Below are positions 15,047-21,587 of a stretch of 23,019 bases of DNA, piece by piece. The stretch spans positions 1 through 23,019 of the forward strand of contig JAEWRC010000050.1 of assembly GCA_023460175.1 (NCBI GenBank), read 5' to 3'. Positions within the stretch are counted from its first letter, which is position 1, and each line of letters opens with the position of its first letter. A model generated the notes under the pieces. That model worked only from the letters and a program-made list of their open reading frames with translations. It had not been told where the DNA came from and made no database searches. Position numbers and translations under genes: made by a program. The DNA is from Actinomycetes bacterium (GTDB lineage: Bacteria > Actinomycetota > Actinomycetes > Mycobacteriales > Mycobacteriaceae).

Positions 15047-16396
15047 TCAGTCGCGGCTGGCGACGCCCCGGATCACGTCGTCGCGGGCCATCGCCAGTGC
15101 ACCCTCGGCGCCGAGGTCGCGGATCAGGTTCTCCGGTACCCACAGCACGTCGATGACGCAACGGGCCAACAGATCCAGCGGCGGTCGCGGTTCGACCCGC
15201 AGATCGCCGGCGTCCAATCCCTGGATCAGCAGCGTCGCCAGGTCCTGCATGCGCTGCCCGAAGGACTGCGCGGGGCTCTGCGTGTCGGGTGGGGCGTGGC
15301 GCATCCAGGCGAGCTGGATCTTCCATTCGTCCGGGAATCGCAGAACCGCGTTGATGTGGGTCCAGATCACGGCGTCGAGCTTCTCGACGGTGGACGAATC
15401 CGACTCGAGCGCGGCCACGGTGGCCGCGCTGATCTTGTCGCCGAAGGCCTGCATGATGGACCCCAGCAGCCGATCCTTGGCGCCGATCACCCGGTACACC
15501 GTGGCGGCATTGAGGCCGGCCTCGGCGGCGATGTCGCGGATGGTGGTCAGCTCGAAACCCTTGCGGGCAAACACGGTCCGCGCCGACCGGCGGATGTGGT
15601 CGGCCTTGGCCTCGCCGTCCGAAGGGGGTTGGTCGGTCCGCTCGGCGGCCACCGGATCGGCGCTGTCGCCCCACTGGGCCAACGCGGCGTCGGCGGCCGC
15701 GCGGGCGGCGGAGCGATCGAGCCGGCGGTTCTCGGCGGGTTGCGCGGCCAGGCCGTGCAGCAGGATCTGGCACAGCACCCGCGCCACGTCGTCGGCGGGG
15801 GCATCGCATCGGATGACGTCGAGTCCCACGTGCAGCATGGACTGACAGATCCGGTCGGCCAGTGGGGCCAGATCCAGATCCGCCCGCAGGTATCCGCTCC
15901 AGCGCCCGGCGCGCAGCGTCTGCACCATGGCGTCCTGGATGGCGACCGGCCGCTGACTCAGCAGCCCCTTCAATTCCGGGCTCTCCGTGGGCGCTTCGAG
16001 GAAGGACATCTGCAGCGCAGCGCGGTTGCGTACGGCGCAGCGGGCAATATCGGCGGCGAGTTCGACGATCGTGTCCTCGACGCCGCCCGCGTCGGCGGAA
16101 TCCAGTCGGCGTAATCCCGCGGCGCCCACCTCGGTCAGATCCGCGTGATACCGGCGGACGAGTTCGATCAACAACGCCTCTTTGGAGGCGAAGTGGTGGT
16201 AAAGGCTGCCGGTGAGAATGCCGGCGGCGCTGGCGATCTGCTGCAGCGACGTGCGCAGTCCCGTCGTGGCGATCAGAGCTTCCGCGGTAGCGAGGATTTC
16301 GGCCCGTCGCGAACTCTCGCGGGAAAGCGGGTCGGGCTCGTCGGGCGGCGCCGCTGTCGAGGATGCCCGGCCATCGGCGGAGTGTTGCAGTGACAC
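15047..16396 (-). CDS. Tandem TetR regulator (two TetR units in one chain)
   Basis: The product is 449 aa from GTG 16396, with GGGAGG just upstream; GTG 16399 is equally close. It is twice the normal TetR length and contains two complete units. HTH 1 at about residues 30-75 includes SLQQIASAAGILTGSLYHHF and SKEALL. HTH 2 at about 264-310 includes TTIRDIAAEAGLNAATVYRV and GAKDRLL. Each is followed by its own helical domain, joined by an Ala/Arg-rich linker near 225-260. The two recognition helices differ, so the protein should read an asymmetric site. M. tuberculosis Mce3R, repressor of mce3 and nearby lipid genes, has the same architecture, though I see no close sequence match. The gene lies between the amidohydrolase and binding-protein genes and its promoter has motif copies E and F, suggesting autoregulation. 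Confidence 0.9.
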   Translation of the reverse strand: MSLQHSADGRASSTAAPPDEPDPLSRESSRRAEILATAEALIATTGLRTSLQQIASAAGILTGSLYHHFASKEALLIELVRRYHADLTEVGAAGLRRLDSADAGGVEDTIVELAADIARCAVRNRAALQMSFLEAPTESPELKGLLSQRPVAIQDAMVQTLRAGRWSGYLRADLDLAPLADRICQSMLHVGLDVIRCDAPADDVARVLCQILLHGLAAQPAENRRLDRSAARAAADAALAQWGDSADPVAAERTDQPPSDGEAKADHIRRSARTVFARKGFELTTIRDIAAEAGLNAATVYRVIGAKDRLLGSIMQAFGDKISAATVAALESDSSTVEKLDAVIWTHINAVLRFPDEWKIQLAWMRHAPPDTQSPAQSFGQRMQDLATLLIQGLDAGDLRVEPRPPLDLLARCVIDVLWVPENLIRDLGAEGALAMARDDVIRGVASRD

Positions 16397-16490
16397 CACA
16401 CCTCCCAGGCGGCCGAAGTCGTGCCGATGGGCTCGCGCACACGTCCCATCCAGCGCCAATGACACCACTGCTGCCAGAGTCCGCAGTGAG

Positions 16491-16504
16491 AACAAACGCT
16501 ATCA
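16491..16504 (+). promoter_or_regulatory. 14-bp motif site E (AACAAACGCTATCA, imperfect)
   Basis: The left half (AACAAACG) matches the motif exactly; the right half is degenerate. It overlaps the -10 TAGCGT of the tandem TetR gene on the opposite strand and its probable transcription start, a typical place for an autorepressor site. Confidence 0.4.
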
Positions 16505-16532
16505 GATTCGCGCCGCACGTAACGGCATCTGC

Positions 16533-16546
16533 AACAAAGGTTAGGC
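16533..16546 (+). promoter_or_regulatory. 14-bp motif site F (AACAAAGGTTAGGC)
   Basis: Matches the motif except for the last base. It sits about 35-50 bases upstream of the predicted -10 of the tandem TetR gene and 42 bases from site E, so the two could be occupied together. Confidence 0.55.
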
Positions 16547-16665
16547 TGTCGCAGCCGCGAAATGCGGAGCGGCCGACGCTGGCCGCCGGTGCGGTGACCG
16601 TCGGCGATCCCAGGCGATACCAGCTGTTCAACGGACTGACATCGGCGGCAATCCGGACGGTTCCG

Positions 16666-16714
16666 TTGACCCTGGCGCCCACCGCCCAGTAGCGTCCCAG
16701 AACAAAGATTTGGG
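16666..16714 (+). promoter_or_regulatory. Binding-protein gene promoter with motif site G at the transcription start
   Basis: TTGACC (16666-16671), 18 bases, then TAGCGT (16690-16695); this -10 is the same hexamer as in the amidohydrolase promoter. Motif G, AACAAAGATTTGGG (16701-16714), lies over the predicted start of transcription (about 16702) and runs into the GGGGAGGAG ribosome binding site (16712-16720) of the gene at 16726. Confidence 0.65.
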
Positions 16715-16725
16715 GAGGAGTGGCG

Positions 16726-17838
16726 ATGTCCTACGAGGGCACAGCGGAACCCATCAAGATCGGCTACCTGATGGACTTCCTGCTGTCCGACGATTATCCG
16801 CAGGACCGTCGCGACGACCTGACCATCCCGTTCGACATGGTCTTCGGCGCCGCCCTCGAGGAAGGCCTGATCGACCGTCCGATCGAGATCGTCTACCGCG
16901 AGGTGGAGGGCCTGCCCAAGGGCACGGTCAAGGCCGTCATCGATGCCTACGAGGAGTTGGTGGACGAGGGTTGCCTGGTGATCTTCGGGCCGCACATCGG
17001 CGACAACGCGGTGGCGATCAAGGATGCGCTCGGCGACCGGTTCCGGGTTCCGGCGATCAGTGTCACCGGTTCCGATGAAGCGCTGGGCGAGTGGTTCTTC
17101 GCGTTCCCGATGGGTTCACACTTCGACGAGCCCATCTTCTGGGCGGACCTCCTGGTCAAGGGCGGGCACACCGAGGTCGGTGTGTTGATGGAGAACTCGT
17201 TGGTGGGCGAGGCCTACGTGGCGAACTTCCGAAAGGCCTGCCGGCGGCGCGGCATCAGGATCGTCGCCGAGGCCACCATTGCGCAGACCGCGCAGGATAT
17301 CGGCGCGGCGGTGCGAACCCTGCGCGACGCGAAGGCCACGGCGATTGTGCACGCGGGCTTCGGTTTCGGCGTGGTCCCGGTCAACCGCGCGCTGGCCGAA
17401 CTCGATTGGGACCCGCCCCGGTTTGCCGGCACCGCCTTCGAGAACGCCTGGATCAATCCGGTGATGTGGAACGCGTTCCTGGGCTGGACCGGGATCGACC
17501 AGTACGACGAACACAACCAGGTGGGGCAGGCGTTCCTCGACGAGTTCGAGGCGCTGCACGGCCGCCGCCCGCAGTGGTGTGTGCCGGTCGTGAATCGCGA
17601 TGTGGCCGTCACGATTCTGCATGCGCTCACCGACGCGCACCCGCTGAGCCCGCGCGGGGTCAAGGAGGCTCTGGAGCGGGTCAAGATGGTGCCCGCGGCC
17701 TCCGGTGCGCCGGGCACCAGGATCTCCTTTGGGCAGTGGAACCGCCGGGGCTGGATGGGGCCGGGATACCTGGTGGCCCGCCAACTCGAGGACGACGGCG
17801 AGTCATCGCGGCTGATCGAGCGGTTCGGCGAACCGTAG
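16726..17838 (+). CDS. Periplasmic-binding-fold protein (LivK/Peripla_BP_6-like) without export signal
   Basis: The product is 370 aa from ATG 16726, five bases after GGGGAGGAG. It has the type I periplasmic-binding fold of branched-chain amino acid/amide ABC binding proteins: KIGYLMDF near residue 13, a VIFGPHIGDNAVAIKDAL block near 87-104, VPAISVTGSDE, VGVLMENSLVGEAYVANFRKA and later FAGTAFENAWINP. These proteins are normally secreted lipoproteins. Here the first 40 residues have no basic start, hydrophobic core or lipobox, and the GTG six bases upstream adds only two residues. It is probably cytosolic, a ligand sensor or an enzyme-associated binding protein rather than a transporter subunit; no ABC permease or ATPase is near. 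The promoter motif links it to the tandem TetR regulon. It lies upstream of mce but is separated by its own 409-base gap. Confidence 0.82.
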   Translation: MSYEGTAEPIKIGYLMDFLLSDDYPQDRRDDLTIPFDMVFGAALEEGLIDRPIEIVYREVEGLPKGTVKAVIDAYEELVDEGCLVIFGPHIGDNAVAIKDALGDRFRVPAISVTGSDEALGEWFFAFPMGSHFDEPIFWADLLVKGGHTEVGVLMENSLVGEAYVANFRKACRRRGIRIVAEATIAQTAQDIGAAVRTLRDAKATAIVHAGFGFGVVPVNRALAELDWDPPRFAGTAFENAWINPVMWNAFLGWTGIDQYDEHNQVGQAFLDEFEALHGRRPQWCVPVVNRDVAVTILHALTDAHPLSPRGVKEALERVKMVPAASGAPGTRISFGQWNRRGWMGPGYLVARQLEDDGESSRLIERFGEP

Positions 17839-17853
17839 CGGCCTGACGCTCTA

Positions 17854-17867
17854 CCCTAAGTTTTGTT
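17854..17867 (-). promoter_or_regulatory. 14-bp motif site I (AACAAAACTTAGGG)
   Basis: A good match to the motif on the minus strand, 15 bases after the stop of the binding-protein gene and about 190 bases upstream of site H. No promoter is evident directly beside it, so it may be an auxiliary site for looping with site H. Confidence 0.5.
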
Positions 17868-18039
17868 GCGTCAGCAATCGGTGGCGGGAGGTTGTGTGGT
17901 GTCGGCACGTGCTCCAAAAGTTATGTATTCGTGCTGGCCCGGCGGCTACACATGCGTAAATAAGGTGGCCACGACGGCATCGATGGTTTCGCGGGCACGG
18001 GACCGAGTTGGCCGGCGACCGCGCTGAGCGGACGGGGTA

Positions 18040-18069
18040 TTGACCAAACATCTGTTTCTGTCATAGTCT
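18040..18069 (+). promoter_or_regulatory. mce operon promoter with 14-bp motif site H inside
   Basis: TTGACC (18040-18045), 18 bases, TAGTCT (18064-18069). Motif H, AACAGATGTTTGGT on the minus strand, fills 18043-18056, exactly the position that motif D has in the amidohydrolase promoter. Transcription should begin near 18076. Confidence 0.7.
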
Positions 18070-18079
18070 CGGCACGCTC

Positions 18080-18111
18080 AGTCCCTCGGGACTTCCGGCC
18101 TCGGGTCGGAA
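18080..18111 (+). promoter_or_regulatory. Two small hairpins at the start of the mce leader
   Basis: AGTCC-CTCG-GGACT (18080-18093) is a 5-bp stem on a stable-looking tetraloop. It is followed by TTCCG ... CGGAA (18093-18111), which shares one base with it, so the two stems nearly exclude each other. They begin within about five bases of the predicted transcript end and could stabilise the mRNA or regulate it. I recognise no known riboswitch. Confidence 0.3.
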
Positions 18112-18247
18112 CCCCCTCACCGATGGAGACCGCACACGTCCACTTCGGCGAAACATCTACGCGCGCTGGCCAATACGGCCGGGTGCGACGTAGCTGCACA
18201 ACGAGACCGCGCGACGACGCGGTGACGAGGAGCGGGGGGAGCGTGGA

Positions 18248-19483
18248 ATGCACAGGCTAGGGCGGCCGCGGCTGTTTCACCCCGGCCGGCCGTCGCGGCG
18301 CGACTACTTGATTCGGCCCATCGTCGGGTTGGTGACGGTCCTCGGCCTCGTCGCCCTGGTGGCGCTCACCGCGGCGCTCTTCCGCGGCAGCTTCATCCCC
18401 AGCGTTCCGCTGACCGTCCTCGCCGAGCGCAGCGGGTTGGTGTTGAACCCGGACGCCAAGGTGAAGATGCTCGGCGTCCAGATCGGCCACGTCGCGGCGA
18501 TCGAACGCCGGCCCGACGGCACCGCGGCGATCCAGCTGGCGATGGACCCCGACCGACTCGCGATGGTCCCCGCCAACGCCCGGGTGGACATCGCCTCCTC
18601 GACGGTGTTCGGCGCGAAGTTCGTCGAGTTCCTGCCGCCGACCGAGGCCGCGGACACCCCGATGCGGGCCGGTGACGTCGTGCGGGCGGACCGGGTCACG
18701 GTGGAGATCAACACCCTCTTCGAGAAGCTGTCGTCGGTGCTGGCCGTCATCGAACCCGAGAAGCTGAACCAGACTCTGGGCGCGCTGTCCTCGGCCATCG
18801 ACGGGCGGGGGGAGCAGTTGGGCCGGACCATCGCCGACTTCGACGCCGTGCTTGCCGAACTCGAGCCCGGTCTGCCGAGCCTGGCGCACGACATCGCGGT
18901 GCTCCCCTCGGTTGCGACCACCTTCGCCGATGTGGCACCGGATCTGCTGGACACCGCCGGCGCCGCGAGCCGGATCAGCGACAGCATCGTCGCCGAACAG
19001 CACAACCTCGACGCGTTACTGGTCAGCGTGATCGGGCTGGCCGACTTGGGCGACGACGTGCTGGCGACCAACCAGGCGGCCCTGGCCGAGACGCTGCGGC
19101 TGTTCGCGCCGGTCACCGACCTGACCAACCAGTACCACCCGGCCCTCACGTGCGGGCTCGGCGGCCTGGTGATCATGGCGCAGGCCCCGCCGCTGAAAGT
19201 GCCGGGCGCCCAAGTGCTCACGGGTTTCCTCTGGGGGCAGGAGCGCTGGCGGTATCCGGGGGACCTGCCGAAGGTGGCCGCCAAGGGCGGGCCGCAGTGC
19301 ACCAACATGCCGGAAGTCCCGTTCGAGACCCGACCGCCCTATGTCGTCACTGACACCGGCGCCAACCCGTGGCGCTACGACAACCCGCGCATCACCTGGA
19401 ATACAGACGCCCTCAAGCAGGCGCTGTTCGGGCCGCTGGACGGGCCGCCGCGCAACTCCGCCCAGATCGGGCAGCCCGGATGA
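18248..19483 (+). CDS. mceA: MceA-type MlaD-domain protein
   Basis: The product is 411 aa from ATG 18248, with GGGGGGAGCG upstream. After a basic cytoplasmic lead there is one membrane helix (about 24-46). An MlaD domain follows (about 53-130: PLTVLAERSGLVLNPDAKVK and MLGVQIGHVAAI), then the long helical region of Mce proteins (about 150-290) and a C-terminal part with CGLGGLVIMAQAPP. Mce proteins assemble as a hexamer of six different subunits that forms a tunnel for hydrophobic molecules across the periplasm, powered by YrbE permeases and an ATPase. As the first of five visible genes joined by ATGA overlaps, and with the general A-type sequence, it is called mceA. Unusually, no yrbE genes precede it. 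Confidence 0.88.
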   Translation: MHRLGRPRLFHPGRPSRRDYLIRPIVGLVTVLGLVALVALTAALFRGSFIPSVPLTVLAERSGLVLNPDAKVKMLGVQIGHVAAIERRPDGTAAIQLAMDPDRLAMVPANARVDIASSTVFGAKFVEFLPPTEAADTPMRAGDVVRADRVTVEINTLFEKLSSVLAVIEPEKLNQTLGALSSAIDGRGEQLGRTIADFDAVLAELEPGLPSLAHDIAVLPSVATTFADVAPDLLDTAGAASRISDSIVAEQHNLDALLVSVIGLADLGDDVLATNQAALAETLRLFAPVTDLTNQYHPALTCGLGGLVIMAQAPPLKVPGAQVLTGFLWGQERWRYPGDLPKVAAKGGPQCTNMPEVPFETRPPYVVTDTGANPWRYDNPRITWNTDALKQALFGPLDGPPRNSAQIGQPG

Positions 19484-20508
19484 ACCGGACCCGGGGTACG
19501 GCATGGAAGTTCGGGATCTTCGCCGTCGTCATGGCCATGCTCACCGCCTTCATGGTGATGATCTTCAGCGAGTACCGCGGTGGCAGCACCACCGGATACA
19601 GCGCCGTGTTCGCCGACGTGTCGAGCCTGGAAACCGGTGACACCGTCCGGATTTCGGGCATTCGGGTGGGCCAGGTCAGCGGGGTGCGGCTGACCGCGGA
19701 CAAGACCGCGGTGGTGAGTTTCGACGCCGACAGCACGGTGGTGCTGACCACCGGCACCAAGGCCGTTGTGCGCTATCTGAACCTGGTGGGCGACCGGTAC
19801 CTGGAACTCGTCGACGGGCCCGGGCCGACGACCGTGCTGCCGGCCGGCGCCCAGATCCCGGTCGAGCGCACCGCGCCCGCGCTGGACCTCGACTCGCTGC
19901 TCGGCGGGCTGAAGCCCGTCATCCAGGGGTTGGATCCCGCCGACGTCAACGCGCTGACCTCGTCGCTGGTGCAGATCCTGCAGGGGCAGGCGGGCACCAC
20001 CGAGTCGCTGTTCGCCCGAACCTCGACGTTCACCACGGCCCTGGCCGACAACGGCCAGCTGCTCGAAGACCTGATCGACAACCTCAATGTGGCGATGGGC
20101 GCCGTGGCCCGCGACGGCACGAAGTTCTCCGAGCTCGCCGATGGAATGGAACGCCTGGTCACCGGCCTGGCCGCCGAGCGGGAGCCGATCGGCGCGGCCG
20201 TCGAGGCGCTCAGCAACGGCACCAGCACGCTGCTGGGTCTGCTCCGCGAAGCCCGACCCCCGCTGGCCGGCACCGTCGATCAACTCAACCGGCTGGCGCC
20301 CGCGCTCGACGCCAAGAAGCACCGCATCGAAACGGCCCTGCAGAAGGCGCCGGAGAACTATCGCAAACTGGTGCGGATCGGGGCTTACGGCAGCTTCGTG
20401 AATTACTACCTGTGTTCGATCTCGATCCGCATCTCGGATCTGCAGAACCGGACCGCCCAATTCCCGGTCTTCACCCAGGAAACCGGCCGCTGCGCGGAGA
20501 CCGCATGA
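19480..20508 (+). CDS. mceB: MceB-type MlaD-domain protein
   Basis: The product is 342 aa. The ATG at 19480 overlaps the mceA stop (ATGA). It has a short basic start, one membrane helix (about 10-29) and an MlaD domain (about 37-115) that begins TGYSAVFADVSSLETGDTVR, the B-type form with ISGIRVGQVSGV. A long helical region rich in Leu/Asp heptads follows (about 130-300), and it ends with the 'GSFVNYYLC' segment common to these proteins. It should be one strand of the hetero-hexameric tunnel. Its expression is tied to mceA by translational coupling. The MceB assignment rests on position and the MlaD sequence style. Confidence 0.87.
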   Translation: MNRTRGTAWKFGIFAVVMAMLTAFMVMIFSEYRGGSTTGYSAVFADVSSLETGDTVRISGIRVGQVSGVRLTADKTAVVSFDADSTVVLTTGTKAVVRYLNLVGDRYLELVDGPGPTTVLPAGAQIPVERTAPALDLDSLLGGLKPVIQGLDPADVNALTSSLVQILQGQAGTTESLFARTSTFTTALADNGQLLEDLIDNLNVAMGAVARDGTKFSELADGMERLVTGLAAEREPIGAAVEALSNGTSTLLGLLREARPPLAGTVDQLNRLAPALDAKKHRIETALQKAPENYRKLVRIGAYGSFVNYYLCSISIRISDLQNRTAQFPVFTQETGRCAETA

Positions 20509-21587
20509 ACAAATACCGCGGCCCCCGGCTGATCCGCACCGGCTTCATCGGTGCGGTCCTCGTTGCGTTGATCATCGCGGTGGGACTGCAGCCGCAGCGA
20601 ATCCTGGACTGGGCCGGTGCCGTCCGCTACCAGGCGACCTTCGCCGAGGCCGGCGGTCTGGTCCCCGGCAACGACGTCAAGATCGCCGGGGTGACGGTCG
20701 GTTCGGTGTCCGGCGTGGCACTGGAGCACGGCCGTGCCCAGGTCAGTTTCACCGTGTCCGGCAAGGTGCCGCTGGGCTCGATGACCACCGCGCACATCCG
20801 CACCGGGACGCTGCTCGGCGAGCGATTGCTGGTCCTCGAATCGGACGGGGACTCGACCATGCGGCCGCTCGAGGTCATTCCGCTGGCGCGCACCTCCTCG
20901 CCCTACTCGCTGACCGAGGCGGTGGGGGACCTCACCACCAACGTCGCCGGTACCAACACCGAATCGCTGAACCAGTCGCTGGACACCCTGGCCACCACCA
21001 TCGACCGGATCGCACCGCAACTCGGACCCACCTTCGACGGCCTGGCCCGGCTGTCCCGGACGGTCAACCGGCGCAACGACACGGTGACCGAACTGCTGGC
21101 CAACACCGGAACTGTGACCGGGATCCTGTCGGAACGCAGCCAACAGGTCAACACCCTGTTGCTCAACGCCAACGACCTGCTCGACATCCTGGTGCAGCGC
21201 CGCCAGCAGATCGTCCAGTTGATCAATGCCGGCTCGGCTGTGGCGCAGGAGCTTTCCGGGCTGGTAGCCGACAACGAACACGAGCTGGCCCCGACCCTGG
21301 AGAAGATGAACGCCGTCACCGAAATGCTGGAGAACAACCGCGACAGCATCGCCAAGGCCCTGCCCGGGCTGGCCAAGTACCAGGTGACGCTGGGCGAGAC
21401 GGTGGCCAGCGGCCCGTTCTACACCGCCTTCATCCCGAACGTCGACCTGCCCCCGTTGCTGCAACCGTTCCTGGACTACGCGTTCGGGTTCCGGCGCGGC
21501 GTCAACGCCGGTCAGCCACCGGATGACGTCGGCCCGCGCGCCGAATTCCCGTTCCCCTACAACGGAATTCCGGAGCACCCCCGATGA
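20505..21587 (+). CDS. mceC: MceC-type MlaD-domain protein
   Basis: The product is 360 aa. The ATG at 20505 overlaps the mceB stop. It has a membrane helix at about 10-28 (TGFIGAVLVALIIAVGL), an MlaD domain (about 38-125, with YQATFAEAGGLVPGNDVKIA then GVTVGSVSGV) and a long helical coiled region (about 135-300) with repeated polar/hydrophobic spacing such as TNTESLNQSLDTLATTIDRI. The tail is Pro-rich and ends in IPEHPR. C-type Mce proteins often have such a Pro-rich end. It is a structural subunit of the lipid-transport tunnel in the cell envelope. Confidence 0.87.
   Translation: MNKYRGPRLIRTGFIGAVLVALIIAVGLQPQRILDWAGAVRYQATFAEAGGLVPGNDVKIAGVTVGSVSGVALEHGRAQVSFTVSGKVPLGSMTTAHIRTGTLLGERLLVLESDGDSTMRPLEVIPLARTSSPYSLTEAVGDLTTNVAGTNTESLNQSLDTLATTIDRIAPQLGPTFDGLARLSRTVNRRNDTVTELLANTGTVTGILSERSQQVNTLLLNANDLLDILVQRRQQIVQLINAGSAVAQELSGLVADNEHELAPTLEKMNAVTEMLENNRDSIAKALPGLAKYQVTLGETVASGPFYTAFIPNVDLPPLLQPFLDYAFGFRRGVNAGQPPDDVGPRAEFPFPYNGIPEHPR

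Larger units (their letters stand above)
16397..16725. other. 329-base divergent control region of the tandem TetR and binding-protein genes
   Basis: No gene is seen here. On the minus strand a TAGCGT -10 (16501-16496) precedes a leader of about 90 bases to the tandem TetR start, with no clear -35. On the plus strand there is a complete promoter before the binding-protein gene. Three copies of the 14-bp motif lie in it: E at 16491-16504, F at 16533-16546 and G at 16701-16714. The open frame that continues upstream from the TetR gene to a TTG at 16495 has no ribosome binding site and is read here as leader. Confidence 0.6.
17839..18247 (+). other. 409-base control region before the mce operon
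   Basis: No confident gene. It holds motif site I (17854-17867), the mce promoter with site H (18040-18069) and a leader of about 170 bases to mceA. A possible 42-codon frame, GTG 17899 to TGA 18027, has GGGAGG seven bases upstream and encodes a peptide with MYSCWPGGYTCVNK. Its third-codon bases are much less GC-rich than in the neighbouring genes, so I do not call it a gene. From 17910 to 17965 the DNA is unusually AT-rich for the window. Confidence 0.5.

Noticed and set aside
16397..16495. Upstream extension of the tandem TetR protein to a TTG at 16495
   Set aside because: No ribosome binding site there, it overlaps the predicted transcription start, and GTG 16396 follows GGGAGG.
18123..18260. 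45-codon frame from ATG 18123 into mceA
   Set aside because: No ribosome binding site and an Arg/Thr-rich low-complexity peptide; kept only as a note in the leader finding.
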